Origin: Clavaria fumosa
Taxonomy: Eukaryota; Basidiomycota; Agaricomycetes; Agaricales; Clavariaceae
NCBI GenBank assembly: GCA_951802425.1
Contig: OX637802.1
Span: 1,550,001-1,614,000, forward strand
Length of the DNA stretch: 64,000 bases
Direction: 5' to 3'
Part shown: in pieces, positions 29,159 to 41,565 of the stretch
Layout: every line of letters starts with the position of its first letter
How positions within the stretch are numbered: position 1 is the stretch's first letter
Position numbers and translations under genes: made by a program
The notes under the pieces: generated by a model
Told to the model about the DNA's origin: nothing
Databases searched by the model: none
The model's input: the letters and a program-made list of their open reading frames with translations, nothing else

Positions 29159-32100
29159 CTACCGCCTACGGCTCCATGACGCACTGATGTTTGATGCCCG
29201 TATCCATATATCCTTCAGCAGGTCATTCAGACTCGTGCCGGAGTCCCGCGACACACCAGGGGCTGAATCCTCTTTCGAGTTGAACTCCAGGATATCTTTC
29301 ACAGTCACAAGTCCAACCAAACTCCCATGCTCCTCCACGAGCAGCACCCTCGGACTAACAGATCGAAAAGGTTAAACTATGTCGGAGCGTGTAGATTAAA
29401 CGTCATACCCTAACCGCTTGAAGATTTGTACCGCGACTTCCAACGGGAGTTGCGGTGACACTGTGATGGGTGCCTTGACAGGGTATAAACAATTCAGACA
29501 GGATGCCGTCGTACAAGGGCGAACGTAGATTGACCTGATTTACCCAGGGCCACAGCTTGATAAAGTCTACCCCCCAATCATGACCCCTGACAACGAACGG
29601 AGTAGACACTTCGACAGGCTCAATCCCGGAAATCTCTTCATCGACCTCGTCCTGCGTTTCTGGAGGGAGGAATACGCAGGGTGTCTCAGGCGACACCGTG
29701 TGTATTTTGTGCGCCTTGTCTATGCGGGTAGATGTGAGTACATTTGCATAGTCCGTGCGCGATGCATACCCAAGACATATCGGATCTCCGTACGCCCGAT
29801 ATACCCCACCAAGGCCTTGGAATCGTCCGCGGAAATAACGGGGAATCCTCCAACGTCGGTGCCTGCGAGGGTGCGCTCTGCGTTGCGCATATCAGGCGGA
29901 TGCTTGAGCTGCGATGGCCTCTGCTCACCCAGATCACGAACACACACCCCAGTCGCACAAAGCGTATGTAAGTCTCTTCTCATGATTCGCGAGACTGTAC
30001 CAGCTATTTTTCAGCAGCTGATCAACGCATGTCCCATGAGACATACCAGGCGCGTTGTAGGCATGATCTTCCTTCTCCAAAAGCGGGAATCCATTGAATC
30101 GTATCATCTCATCTGCAATGCCAGTCGTACCCAAGAAATCCCCCACCGCTTTCGTTACAAGAATCACTATCTTATCAGAATATTCGCTATTAAATATGCC
30201 CAAAACTTGGAAGCACCGAGGCTTACCATCGTGGGCAATATATATGTCAAGGCTCCTGTCAGTTCGAACATAATGACAACGACTGTGACGGTTATTCTCA
30301 TGACCCCGCTGTAAAGCTGATGCGTCAGAAATTTTCATTATCGTAGCAAGAAGGCTTAAACCTGAGAGCCGCAGCGGCCCCTAGAAATGCATATGTTCCA
30401 TCTGTGATGCACGGGACGTCTGGCTTGCAAACAGAGAAAATGCCGGATTCTGGGAATGCTCTATACGCCGTTAGAGGGGAAACCCTACGTGGGCGCACAG
30501 CGGGTCGTACACCTACCGATTCAAAGCCTTGACCATGATTCCGAGCATTCGACCAAAGCAAGCTCCGATGGCCATGGAAGGCACAAAGATTCCCGCTGGA
30601 ACCTTGCAACCGTACGAGACGATCACAAATCCAGTTCTGATGACGGTAGCAAGGAGCAATGAGTTAGCCATGCGCCATTGCAACGAACTCCTGATACCTC
30701 CATCTGGTCAGTACGCAGTCCGGTCGATGGCGACAAAAAGTGCACCGCACTGGCACAATCCAGCATAATCACCACCACCATCGCACTCGCGGAATAAGAT
30801 AGCGATACTCTCTGTCATGTCAATCCGCAGAAACCGATTGAAGTAACCAAATATTGCCGTTAATGTTGCAAGGGAGACCGCTTCAGCTACGCCATGCTTG
30901 GCGAGGTATTTGCGTCGGAAGTTGGCCACTCGAAGATGGAATTTGACGATGAATGCACCATATAAGCCCTGGTACGTGGGGAACTTAGGGTGGAGAGCGT
31001 GAAAACAACGAGAAACTTACGCCAAATATGCCCAGAATCACGAAGAAAATGATTTCGAAGAAGTGCCAGTCACGATCATACGTAACTTGGAACAATACCA
31101 GCTTGCCTGTGCGATACGGGTTCATCGCCTAAATTTGTCTGGAGTGTAAGAAAAGCGAGTGCGATGTTTTGAAGAAGACAAACAGATAATGCTACTGTGG
31201 CCACAAGCGCGCACAAGAAACTTCGCCACATAGTTTTGATGCTGAAGGTGTGGCTCATTTCCTGGAAGATACATCATGAAGTGAACTTATTGAGCAACAT
31301 TTTGGAAAGAAAGTACCTCGATAGAAAAAAGTACGCCGCCGATGGGGGATCCAAAGGCTACAGCCACGCCTGCAGCACTTGCGGCTGTCACTATCTCTCT
31401 CATCTTCCCTGAAGCAAGGGTTAGCGAGTGAAAACTCGGCCAAATGCTGATCTACTTTGACTACGGGAAAACGTCCCGAAGAGACCGGCCACTAACGATC
31501 CAAGACAACACGCAACATGCACTGAGGGCCCCTCCTTACCGACAGACAAACCAGATGCTATTACTAAGGGCTAGAGTCAAATCAATCGAGCGACTGTGGA
31601 GTTAGTAACGTAGCATTCACCAGTGTCATAAACTTGACAAAAAAGGTCGCAAAACCAAGAAATCCTTTGATGGTGAACCCAGCCAGGATACATTTGATTT
31701 CAGAGATGCCTGACCCAGCTGCGTAAGTCGCAAGTGCGCGAACCAGATGCGCTGCTATGAAGGAAAAGCCGCCCTAGGAGTGGAGAAAGAGTGAGTTCAA
31801 GCGGTCAAGCGCCAGAGAGCAAGAAGGCAATAATACCGCAAATAGTATGTAGATGATCCACCTTGCGAGGATGACCGTACTCCACGGCCGCCATGAATCG
31901 CAAATATTATCCTCATCAATCTCCCAGCAACAGAACTCTTGATTCAACCACCAAGCGTCTGCACAATAGCCCATTTTTATGTCTGAGAGCCATTCTGTCA
32001 TAATGGAAATCACTGCGGCAGTTACACCGATGCAAAGACCTATTCAAAGTTGGAAGTGCATATACGCAGAAGCAGCGTTGAGCTCACCGACAAGCGCGAC

Positions 32101-32429
32101 TACAAACCAACTCTGCCCGGCATCCAGTGCTTTCCTAAGCTGTATCCATAGCCATGGTATCGTGATTTGCCCCTGCGGACCTCGACGAGACGCACTGAGC
32201 ATGCGCGCTGTTCGGATACGTCTGCTTCGCTCCAACATGGAGTCCTGAATCCAATCTAGGCGTCGTTACTTCAAGGATAACATAACAATGCGCAGACGCG
32301 ACCGACCTATGGTAGTGAAATCTTCATAGCGTCTGGAGCCACCCGCAGTTGAGCGCGGCACAGATTGCGACAGAAACAAAACATGATAACATACCGTATC
32401 TGCTCAAGCTCGTCGTCCGCGTCCATCAT
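29159..32429 (-). CDS. GEF1: CLC-family chloride/proton transporter (GEF1/CLC-3 type)
   Basis: Long multi-exon membrane transporter with C-terminal CBS domains. Start ATG 32427-32429 ([12 protein letters not shown], then GTATGT donor); stop at 29159. Landmarks on the minus strand: WFVVALVG and [12 protein letters not shown] (early helices, about 31.9-32.1 kb); the selectivity sequence [14 protein letters not shown] (about 31.7 kb); [16 protein letters not shown] (about 31.53 kb) with the gating glutamate present; [12 protein letters not shown] (about 30.1 kb); and two CBS units ([21 protein letters not shown] near 29.8 kb; [15 protein letters not shown] near 29.3 kb). GSGISE and the gating Glu are as in yeast Gef1 and CLC-3/5, which exchange chloride for protons in Golgi, endosome or vacuole. 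About ten or more short introns interrupt it; I did not fix each one. Confidence 0.93.
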
Positions 32430-33037
32430 GACACGCCCCTAGACTCGTCGCTGGCAAGCGCTCGTTAAATGTACCGTACGTGGAGAGCAAAAGGCAGCGA
32501 CGTCAATGCGGCGCGATGTGTCATGTGATCTCGTGCAATCCTTGCCATTTCTGTTGCACAAGCGAATTGCAAGTAACACAAGTTCAGAATTCTCCTCCAG
32601 AGCATTTTTAAAAAAGTGACATCCACAGAGCGGCAATTGGGACAGCTAACCAGTGCTAAAGCAACTCTTGCAACTTTTGAAATGCTAGCATTGCAATGCA
32701 TGTATCCAAGTTGCTGCTAGTATAAAATTTGTGACATGGCTCAAGACTTGCCATAGTGTATAAAGCCCCAGTATACATTCACAATATACAATGGACAGCA
32801 ATTACTACTAGTACTTACGCGGGTCTTTAAATTGTTGTGTGAACCCGAAACCGCTGTGAGATTCCATCATTGTACTACTAGTAACCACTCAAAGAACGAC
32901 ATTAGATTACCGCCCCACTCGTGAACTATGGATAAGGCAAACGCAATGTCCTGTGAGTGAATCATGTCCGACTATTATGAAGGTGGAAGGCGAAGCAGTG
33001 TGAAGACAAAACGACGAATGGCGAGGAAAGATTTGGT
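32430..33037. other. intergenic: CLC promoter and ARL3 3' flank
   Basis: About 600 bp, AT-rich from 32690 to 32900, with several ACTAGT/tactagta palindromes around 32710-32880. No gene seen. Confidence 0.45.
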
Positions 33038-34019
33038 TCATCGAGTGGATGTATTTGCCCCTCCTTGATTTCTGTCGTTGAAATTTAGGGACAACTTCGT
33101 CACATTTATGGCGACGACATACCGCCGACTATTCTGCACACGCAGAAACAGCCAATCGACCGCCGCCCTCACGCCCGTTCTAAGAACAGCCAATTGTTAG
33201 TTGCACCCTCATTAGGAGTGACCTCACCCACCCCTCCAAAGCGCTAATGCCCATGACGTCCAAGCTTGCGATACGCTCTCTTCCGTTGTCCTCATTCCTG
33301 GACTCGCCGTGTCTCCTGCGTGCACTCTCTTTTTTCCTCTGGTGCCATTCTTCGTAGTCGGTCCGAATTTCCTCGACGGAGAGGCTATCTGGGCTGTCTT
33401 GCTTATTGGCAAGGAGCAGCAATGGCAAACCAAGAATTTGAGGAGCAAACAGAACAGATTCTTAAGTTCCTTTCCCAACATTAGCAGGGCGCCCGGCGAG
33501 AAGATTCATCTAATGATACTGACCGAAAACCTCCCAGCTTTCGCCAAGTCTTTCGCGGTCCCGTGCGTCGATCACGTAGACCACAGCATGACAGTCATCG
33601 TAGTATTTATGCCAGATAGACCTGATGCCTCTTTGACCACCGAGGTCCCAGAACTGCAGGATGGTTGACGGCAGAGTGATCTTGCCGGCTGGTGAAGCCA
33701 TTTCGCGTTCAACACGTAATATTCCGGTATCACGGACATACTGTTCTGCCCGACGGTAGGGGCTATTTTGTCTGGGGTCAAGCCAGGCGTGTCGTTATAG
33801 AGAGTTTTCATTTTCTCCAGTAAAGTCTAGTAGGTACTGTCAAACGCTGGGGTAGACATGCACATACGGTGCGCTCACCGTCTTGCCCGCGCCATCTAGC
33901 CCTACAATTATGACTGAGAATTCTTCCTTCCTGAAGTACATCAAGAACGCTGTCGTGAGGCTCGAGCAAAGAGCAGACCTGGTTAGATATTCATGGAGAC
34001 CTTTGAGCAAGTGGTACAT
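33038..34019 (-). CDS. ARL3: ARF-like GTPase of the ARL3/ARFRP1 type
   Basis: Small GTPase. Start chosen at ATG 34017-34019 (MYHLLKGLHEYLTR), the conserved N-terminus; an ATG seven codons upstream is in frame. Exons begin 33979-34019, 33879-33930 and ..33826. Motifs: P-loop GLDGAGKT, switch region DKIAPTVGQN, WDLGGQRGIRSIWHKYYDD (switch II), NKQD, and SALEGTGVRAAVDWLFLRVQ near the end, with stop TGA 33038-33040. A Lys/Arg-rich insertion between NKQD and the SAL motif is usual for ARFRP1. Yeast Arl3 sits on the trans-Golgi and recruits Arl1 and golgins. A possible last intron of 51 nt is in frame, so the C-terminus is either NSRRYVV... or NSRRNQGG..., same stop. Divergent from VMA16 by 96 bp. 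Confidence 0.93.
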
Positions 34020-34115
34020 GGTCGCGGTCGTTTCAGCCACGTTCGCCTCGACGCGATCCAGTCCCGCAGTTGCAGCATCATCTCTGCCGACGACAGGGAA
34101 TAATCACCTTCTTCG
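34020..34115. promoter_or_regulatory. divergent promoter ARL3 / VMA16, 96 bp
   Basis: The two start codons are only 96 bp apart, so 5' untranslated regions must be short or overlap. No TATA or CACGTG box seen. Confidence 0.5.
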
Positions 34116-35132
34116 ATGGGCTACTTCGCAGCGTACTACACATTCGGGCTCCCATCGTTCCTTGTGCTTGTAATAGCCTTATACCTTCTTTTCACCGGTT
34201 CGTATCGCCCACTCAGATCGCGGTGCAGCTGAACAACGGGGGTTTCTGGCGACGTTTTCACAGGTTCGGGAGAAGCCTTCAACGTCGGGCGGTTTCTAGA
34301 AGAAACCAGCCCATACGCGTGGGCTGGCACTGGCATCGGCCTCTGTATAGGACTGAGTGTGTTGGGCGCAGGATGGTTTGTCTTTGCCCATTTTGACTTC
34401 CGCAGGACAGCTCACGACGGGAGCTGAACCCGGCCGTCCACGACCAGGGGAATCTTCGTGACCGGGGCATCCATTCTCGGCGGAGGAGTGCGTGCACCAC
34501 GTATCAGCACTAAGAACCTCATAAGGTGTGCATTTCACTGTGTCATTTCGTTCGCCCCCGTCTTCGCCGTTGACCCATCTCCCGACTAGCATCATCTTCT
34601 GTGAAGTCGTCGCGATATACGGAGTGGTCTGTCTCTCAGGCCTTCTATGCGAGAGAATAACATCATTCACCCCTCCACAGATCATCGCCATTGTGTATTC
34701 CAACAAGCTGACCTCCATTCCCGACGACCAACTCTACACAAGAAACAACTACTTCGCTGGTGAATCACATTCCTTTCCAGCGCCCTCACGACGTGACTCT
34801 GAACTTGTCAATAAGGCTTCGCTCTTTTCTGGGGCGGTCTGACCGTGGGCGTCTGCAACCTGCTCTGCGGCGTCTCAGTCGGCATCATCGGGTCCTCCGC
34901 AGCCCTCGCGGATGCAGCGGACCCGAACTTGTTTGTCAAGATCCTCGTTGTAGAAGTCTTTGGCAGCATCATGGGCCTGTTCGGGTTGATCGGTTAGTTC
35001 CCCCCAGTTTTGCATTGAGCCCATCTTCCTGACGCTCGGATGTCCTTCTCCCCAGTTGGTCTGCTCATGATAGGTAGCGCGGAGTTCAAGCCTGCGGCTA
35101 CTCCTGTTATTACATCAACATTTGTGTACTAA
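34116..35132 (+). CDS. VMA16: V-ATPase V0 proteolipid subunit c''
   Basis: Seven exons (34116-34197, 34264-34375, 34448-34525, 34590-34626, 34681-34759, 34816-34992, 35056-35132) give 213 aa. Hydrophobic helices: [25 protein letters not shown], then [30 protein letters not shown] with the proton-carrying glutamate, [18 protein letters not shown], and [18 protein letters not shown]. The segment [16 protein letters not shown] is characteristic of c''. It is one of the subunits of the rotating ring that pumps protons into vacuole, Golgi and endosomes. All donors and acceptors are GT-AG and the frame closes exactly. Neighbouring ARL3 and CLC genes also serve endomembranes. Confidence 0.95.
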
Positions 35133-35142
35133 CGCTCATTTC

Positions 35143-35178
35143 ATGATGGTGATTATGATGGTGATTATGATGGTGATT
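35143..35178. repeat. 12-bp tandem repeat, three copies
   Basis: atgatggtgatt three times in a row just after the VMA16 stop codon, in its 3' untranslated region. Confidence 0.85.
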
Positions 35179-35288
35179 GGGCGCTGCGAAACCAGATGGC
35201 TTGGGGTCTCTCAGAAGGACAGGGCATTATTCGGCAAACCTATTCTAGCTATAGCAGATTAAGAAAATTTGTTACATCATACGCATCA

Positions 35289-36965
35289 TCAGCCTTTTTG
35301 TTCAAACGGATTCTCGACATACTCCAACTCGTCGGCGTCGTCATCCTCCCTCGGCTTGTTTGCGTTGGGCCCATCAGCGGCAAGAAGTGAAACGGGACGC
35401 TTTGGAAGTAGTCCAATCTTGCCTGAGAGGGCAACGGGGAAGGACGTTTATTCATCAAAAGATCGTCAAGAGACTGCGAGGAACCCACCATAATCAACCA
35501 CAGGGTTAGGGCCGGACGCGGAATGACCGGTGTCTGAGCCTTGCCCAGGGCGATCGAGGGAAGGGGCAATGTATGGTGAGTCTAAGAAACGGGAATGAAA
35601 AAAGAATGGCGGACTCAGAAGGGAGTGATAGACAGGACACGTACTGGCCATTGAGGGGCTATCTTTGTCATGGTCTTTGGGCGGCTGCGGAACTGAGCGG
35701 CTTGCTGGCCCAGCGCCTACGGTAGGAGCAGAATGCGGCTGCGGCTGCTCAGCAGTCTGGCGTGCGTATTCGTGCCCACCAGGGGTACCACTTCCCCAAT
35801 TCGGTACAACCTCGTTGGAGGCATTTCCTTGGCTACACACAAAGGGTGGCACGATGAATAAGAGGAAACGGGGGATAAGATTCTGGGCTGCGCATACCGT
35901 CCTTGGTCATATTCGTGGATCTTAGCTTTGACCTTGGACACGATAGAGCTGAAGGTCTTCTTCGATACATCACGCGCATTCTTGGCGAAGAGGCTGATAT
36001 GCTCCTGGAATTCAGGAGCTGCAGGTCCAGATGGCGTGCCGCTACCGCCCCTTCCGCCACCTGGGGCGGGCGGCGACGATCGCCTCCCCCTACGCGTGGC
36101 GTACGCGCCGCCTCTCTCGGGGTCCCAGCCGTACGGCGCGTTCTGGCCAGTGCCAGGGGGGACACGCTGGGCCAGCTGCTGTTCTTCCCAGAGCAGTCGG
36201 CGCGCATACTGCTCGTCCTCATCCGTCTGTGACTGTGTTTTTGAGCATCCACAAACGCAGACGGCCAGAGAATAGGCGCGTTGTGAGGATGAGGGGGGCA
36301 GAGTTGAGATGAGCAGGCGCAAGAAGATGGAGGTAGAGTAAAGGAGACATACCAGTTGAGGGGGAACGCTCTGCGGGGCCGGCACGTACTCGGGATCATT
36401 CATCCCCAGCAGCATCTCGATCGCACGATCTAGCTTTCCGTTGGCGCTTTTCAGCACACTCTGTCTGTCGAGATGTAGTGTATGAGCATTCCATAGGGAA
36501 ATCGGTGAATGAGGAAACGCAAAAACTAACGCACAGTAAGGTAATGTCGAAATTGGGAAACATGTCTTGCAAGATTGGGAGGACATTTGAATCACTGCTA
36601 GTAGTCACCGGCTCTTCGATGATGTCGAGCGACGTTGAAGGAGTCGCGGCGTTCCGTGCGACTGCGGCTGCGGGTATGGGTGCAGGAGACGAGGACGAAG
36701 GTAGCAGGGCCGTGGTGACGGGGGTAGGTTCAAAAGCTGCTGTCTGGGTTGGTTCCTCGTACAGAACCAAGTCGTCTAGTCCAGCGGAGACGTCGGGGAT
36801 ATTATCCGCTGCCGCCGCGCTCGCTGGCGCTGTCGGCTCGTCATCAGGCTCGACATCGTAGCCTTGGACGTCTGCGGATGACTCCTTCTGGCGGTGAGTA
36901 TCTGACGTGCTGGGGGTCACGTCGGTCGGCGGCGGTGTTGACATCGGTGGTGTCAAGTCTGTCAT
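35289..36965 (-). CDS. CUE-domain ubiquitin-binding protein (CUE5/Don1-like)
   Basis: Starts at ATG 36963-36965 (MTDLTPPMSTPPPTDVTPS), stop TGA 35289-35291. A disordered Ser/Thr/Pro/Ala-rich N-terminus of about 130 residues is followed by a CUE domain split by an intron: VLPILQDMFPNFDITLL, then SVLKSANGKLDRAIEMLLGMNDPEYVP, containing the MFP and LL-type motifs that contact ubiquitin. Downstream come DEDEQYARRLLWEEQQLAQR, a Gly/Pro/Arg-rich linker, a helical segment (FQEHISLFAKNARDVSKKTF) and a C-terminus ending ELEYVENPFEQKG. In yeast, Cue5 is an autophagy adaptor for ubiquitinated aggregates, and the closing short motif recalls such adaptors, but no canonical Atg8 motif was checked. About five introns; exon borders approximate. 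Confidence 0.85.
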
Positions 36966-37322
36966 AGTGGTCGTCGTCGTGCAGAAGAAAGAGTGTACGA
37001 GAAGAGCACAGCGTAGATGACTGGTTTTTATTAGGGACGTTTGAAAACGTTCAGTCAGTCAGTTTCTACTGAGTAAAGAAGACCGCAGTCAACTCCTGCA
37101 CAGCCAGTCTCCACAGCCTGGTCCAAGTTTTTTCGAAGGGACCGCTGCTGTGCAGTCACTGGCTTTGTCTGCTCTGGAATAACCCGTCTTTACCCTCGTT
37201 TCCTTCTCTTGATATTTCGAGTATCCGTGGCCGCTGTCTTCAACGTAAGCGCCCGGAGGTCATCTTGCAATCTATGTGATCCCAGGGATGTCAAACCTAA
37301 CCGCAATAACGGGCAGAAAGTC
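36966..37322. other. intergenic
   Basis: About 360 bp holding the CUE-protein promoter and the 3' flank of the methyltransferase gene. No gene seen. Confidence 0.5.
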
Positions 37323-39313
37323 TCACCTTTTCAAGGAAGACATGAGTATCCTCTTCTCTCCCAGCCTGACAACGACCGCATGCCGCCTGTTGAGGCTTAA
37401 ATTCTCCTGCTGCAGGATCGCCTGATCCTCCTCGACGGTTGCGGTGGAGTACTCTCCCAACCGCGCATGTACGAGCTCAACACAGACCCTGAGCACCTCT
37501 TCCTCTGGGACGGTACCCTTCACCAGCCGTCTCCACTCCAGACCCGAGGCAGGCCGCACAAGAAGCAGGTGGACGAGTTCATACAGCTCATTCGGCAGGG
37601 GCCGCCAGAAGTCGAGCGTCTGCCAGAACACGCTGTTCTCCCGCAAGATAGGCAGGACGCAAAACAATATCACAATCAGCCGATCTCTCGTTATAGACGA
37701 GCAATAAGAGAGAAATAGGTTCTTTTTGAAAGACAAGATAAAAAGACGTACTCGTCTTTTCCCTTCTGCAGCCAATGCTCAATTCTATCCTTCAGCTCCT
37801 GGTCACGTTCTGCCTCGCTGAGCACGTCTCGCTCGGCTCTATAAAAGCCGCGCTCGCGCGCTATACGCAAGACCAGATCTGCCCGTATCTCCACCTCGTC
37901 TGCCGGATTTCCCAGCGACCCATCGTCGAGCGGGACGAGGTCGACATGGCCGTATCGCCGGAGAAGGTCTCCATTCGGCGGGTCGCCGTAGGTGTTGTAC
38001 TTTAGAGACACGGTTGGGAAAAGCAAAACATCCCGTCAGCCGAGAATTATCAGAGCACGAGTTACATGACAACGCACAACTTGCTCCCCGGCCTTGATGG
38101 CTCTAGTGGTGACCATCTTGAGGACCTCACGCTCATAGAACAACTTTGCCTGTCGCAAGCATTCAGCCCACTGTCTACCGACGCAGCAATTTCGTGGAGA
38201 AACAACGCAAGAGGAAGAAAAAATGACAAACGAACGTTCGAGCATCCATAACGCGCATTCAGGAGGTCGGCCATCGGAACCATCGCAACGTCCGACGGGT
38301 CCTCGCCCTCATCCTCGCTATCGTCGCCACCCTCATCACTACTTTCACCTTCCCCCACGCCGGCTTCAGAGACACGAGCACCGGTAGCACGAGCGCCATC
38401 CGCCGGCACATCCACCCCGTCGCTCGCCCTCTCTTCTCCCCTCATACCCTCTCCGTCCTTAGACGCGGGTGCGACGCGCCATCTCTCCACACAGAAGCTG
38501 CGCGACAATATTCGGCTGCCTTGGATGTGGAACGCATCGAGCGAGCAACGCGTCGGGACGAGCGCGGGCGGGAAGAGGTCTGGCCGGCTCTGTACCGGCG
38601 GTCTCGCGGGTTAAGTTGAGGGCCATAGAGATAATGGTAACGACATACGTGTATGACAGGCAGTAACTTCTCGTTGTATTCGCGTTCGGCATCCTCTTTC
38701 CCTATCTTGTCTGATGGGACGACGTTCAGGGTGTGCCATTGAAGAAAAATAAATAGAACAGGTACACAAACCTACAATAGAGGTTCCTTTCAACTCTTTC
38801 AAATCGTCTTCGCTCCAGAACATAGGAGAAGTGAAAGTCGTCGGCAACGATGCTGTTTCCATGTGTGCAATTATTAAATTTTATGTAGCCTTCGGTAAGA
38901 AAAGCGACCAAAAAACAATGAAACAAAATACACACCAAGATAGCCACACCACGGGCTGTCCATTCCCTGAGCCTCCTCCCACATCATGCACATGATCAAC
39001 CCGGCCCAGCTCTTGCTCAACCCGGACCTGCACCATGTCCCGTCAGGCTGCCGATCGCCCAAAAGACCGGGCAGCAAAGACGTGCGCGTCGAGAGAACGA
39101 GGCCGCGCGGGATCGTAAATAGCGTCGTCTCCTCCTGTGTGAAGCAAGACGGACATCGGAGCAATGAACAGCTCACTGTCGCAGGTGGTAAAGTACCTGG
39201 ATGTCGACGAGGGCAACGATGCCTCTGCCCTGGCCAGGGAAGTTTGTGAACCCAATGAGGGACAAGTCGACGTGGCCGTCCTTGGATTTGAACCAGTTGA
39301 CAAACGCCTCCAT
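37323..39313 (-). CDS. RKM4: SET-domain protein lysine methyltransferase (RKM4/SETD6 type)
   Basis: Multi-exon gene on the minus strand. The likely start is ATG 39311-39313 (MEAFVNWFKSKDGHVDL). Then DLSLIGFTNFPGQGRGIVAL (start of the SET fold), TLFTIPRGLVLSTRTSLL, SKSWAGLIMCMMWEE, an acidic insert (SDEGGDDSEDEGEDPSDVA), VPMADLLNARYG (the N-H-S-like active-site motif in RKM4 form), YEREVLKMVTTRAIKAGEQV, NTYGDPPNGDLLRRYGHVD, and a C-terminal helical Rubisco-LS-MTase-type substrate-binding domain (VFWQTLDFWRPLPNELYEL...). Stop TGA 37323-37325. Yeast Rkm4 methylates ribosomal protein L42; human SETD6 has nuclear targets. Two CACGTG boxes lie 60-80 bp upstream of the start. Confidence 0.88.
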
Positions 39314-39370
39314 CTCTGGCGACAGGCAGCCTTGTAGAAAAAAAGGGACGCGTGATCAGACGCGAGCAGA

Positions 39371-39392
39371 GATCACGTGGGTCGGTCACGTG
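39371..39392. promoter_or_regulatory. paired CACGTG boxes upstream of RKM4
   Basis: GATCACGTGG (CACGTG 39374-39379) and GTCACGTGTG (39387-39392), 13 bp apart centre to centre, about 60-80 bp upstream of the methyltransferase start codon. Confidence 0.5.
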
Positions 39393-39395
39393 TGA

Positions 39396-41565
39396 TCGCG
39401 TGAAGTCTCACTCGCTCAAACATCAGCGCTGCATCAGCTCTTACCGTACCAAACGTCCTGGACAAGTTCGTAGTCCCCTTTCACTTGGTGGTTCAGATTC
39501 AGAGCTTCGACCGCTTACCCTCTGTAGTCGCGTTTTGCAAGGACTGGGCAATGCTTGCACAAAAACAACTGTTCACTCAAATACCACGAGCCGTTCAGGA
39601 ATGTCATCTTTGCAGATACCGAGAAGAGTCGCTGGCTAGCTTCCTGCATCCGGAGCCTCTGTATTCCAAGCGGATTTGCGGGACAAGAGCATGGCCACTC
39701 TGATGGTCATTCCCAATTTGAAGGAATTGAAAATGCGATTCTCTCGAGACATCATCAGTGATGCAATTCTCAAGGCTTCAAACCACAGGTCCCCTAATCA
39801 TCTCGCTCAAAATCGTCATTTATAAATTCGGCGAGCTTTTCTCTTTGTGCTGCTTCGTCTCTTGTTTCCCAAGCATCGACATACGTGGAACTTTCATTAG
39901 TCCGCATCCCCATTTCATTCTGCCACTGGTGGCCCTGTCAGTTTGAGCATCGCGAGAACCCCAAGGACCAACACAGAATATACCATCCCCTACTTCAATT
40001 CTCGTTGGAGAGCCTGGGAACTTGCAAACGCTCGGGCTTGAGGTTTGGCCAGGATTCTAAAGCCTACGAATGATCTTCGCGGTGCAAGGCCCATACTTGC
40101 GGTCGCTCACCCTCAAAGAAGGCGTCTTCGACCCGATTCGCTCTACACACGACTCGAGCACCTCCGACTTTTCAAGTTCAGTACTTTGAGAGCGTACCAC
40201 GGACGATCAAAGCTTTGACCATCATTGGCGACCGGCCCCGAGACAGGTGTCCCACCGCAGAGTACCTCTTTAATCAGCTGAAGACACTTCTTTAACTCAG
40301 AGTCCTCACACTGGTGTTGCCTTTGATACGTCATGTTCAGAGTAAAATTGAGCAGGACTTGTGTGGCTTTTGCACGCGTCCAACATCACGTTCCGTGCTG
40401 TGCGTCCACCTCTTCGTCCTCCCATACACAATTGTTTCACCTATGACTGATGCTTTTTTTTTTGTTGATGACATTGATGACGCGACGTTGAGCTGGAATT
40501 GCGTTGCGAAATCATTAGGGAACAAAAAGGCTCTTCCATGCCACCGTCCTGGTCTTTGGTGGGACCGCTTGGTTTCTATACTGGTCGTGATGATGCCACT
40601 TTACAGTAATGTTGCACATCCTTCCCCTCACGTAATGTCTGCTAGTTTGTCATCTCGTACGGGACGGGGTCCAGCTTCAAACGCTACAACGAAGGCCGGA
40701 GACTCTAGAGTCAAATTGGGTCTGTTGTGCTACTCGACATTGCCCTGAATATTATCCGCAGATCACCTGGTCTGGTTCTAACGTTGTAGGTAAACCTCCT
40801 CCAAATGGACTATGCTAACAAACAAAAAACACAGACACCGTCCCGCTTTGCACCCTCGAACTCGTCGCGCGACGCACGGGCCAATTTCCATTCCATGTAC
40901 GACACACGGCAATCCGAAATGCATCAGCGAGAGACCTTGTGACCAGCAGAGGCTTAATCCGCCTTGATCCGCCTGCAATTGAATAGCATCAGGACACAGT
41001 CACAAGACAGCCGTCGAGCAAGTTGCGAGGCAATCTGCCATCATTCTCGAGCGCCTAGTCGTGGGATATGGGGGTGCAGACATTTTTGTAGTTATCTGTG
41101 AATGTTTTCAATACAGACGTGTTGTCTGCAACGTAGAAGAAGCTTCGGGACTTATGAACGAATTCAATTTGCTTTGCCCCGATTGCAAGCACTATGATGC
41201 CACTAGTCGACCGCCGTGACGGAGGTACGGAAATGCGAAACCAGCTCTACGCCTTTCCGGACAGGCAATTTCAGGCCAATATAGCCCCGGCGGAGAAGTT
41301 AGACACGCTATCGTCCCTGAAGTGAACGACTTCGGATGGCATGGTGGCCACGAATGGTCGGATGAACAGTACATCCACCCGTCCAAAACCCACACCTGGT
41401 AACTCGAAACTGAAACTGGAACTGAACATGATCCGATAAAGGGACATTTGGCTCGTTGGTCTGCCAGGATAAACCATTCTGCAGCAACCCACACACCCAA
41501 AAAATAATGACCTAGGACACGCGTAAGTCTGTATCCTTCGCATCTCAACTTTAAATCCGAACGAT
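39396..41565. other. 2.2-kb region without an assigned gene
   Basis: No single long frame and no recognised domain. Plus-strand segments look protein-like: 40829-40981 (after a cacag acceptor) reads TVPLCTLELVARRTGQFPFH..., and about 41003-41221 reads VGYGGADIFVVICECFQYRR... ending with two CxxC-like pairs (LLCPDCKHYD). They could be exons of an intron-rich or decayed gene. A poly-T run lies at about 40447-40456. Confidence 0.3.
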
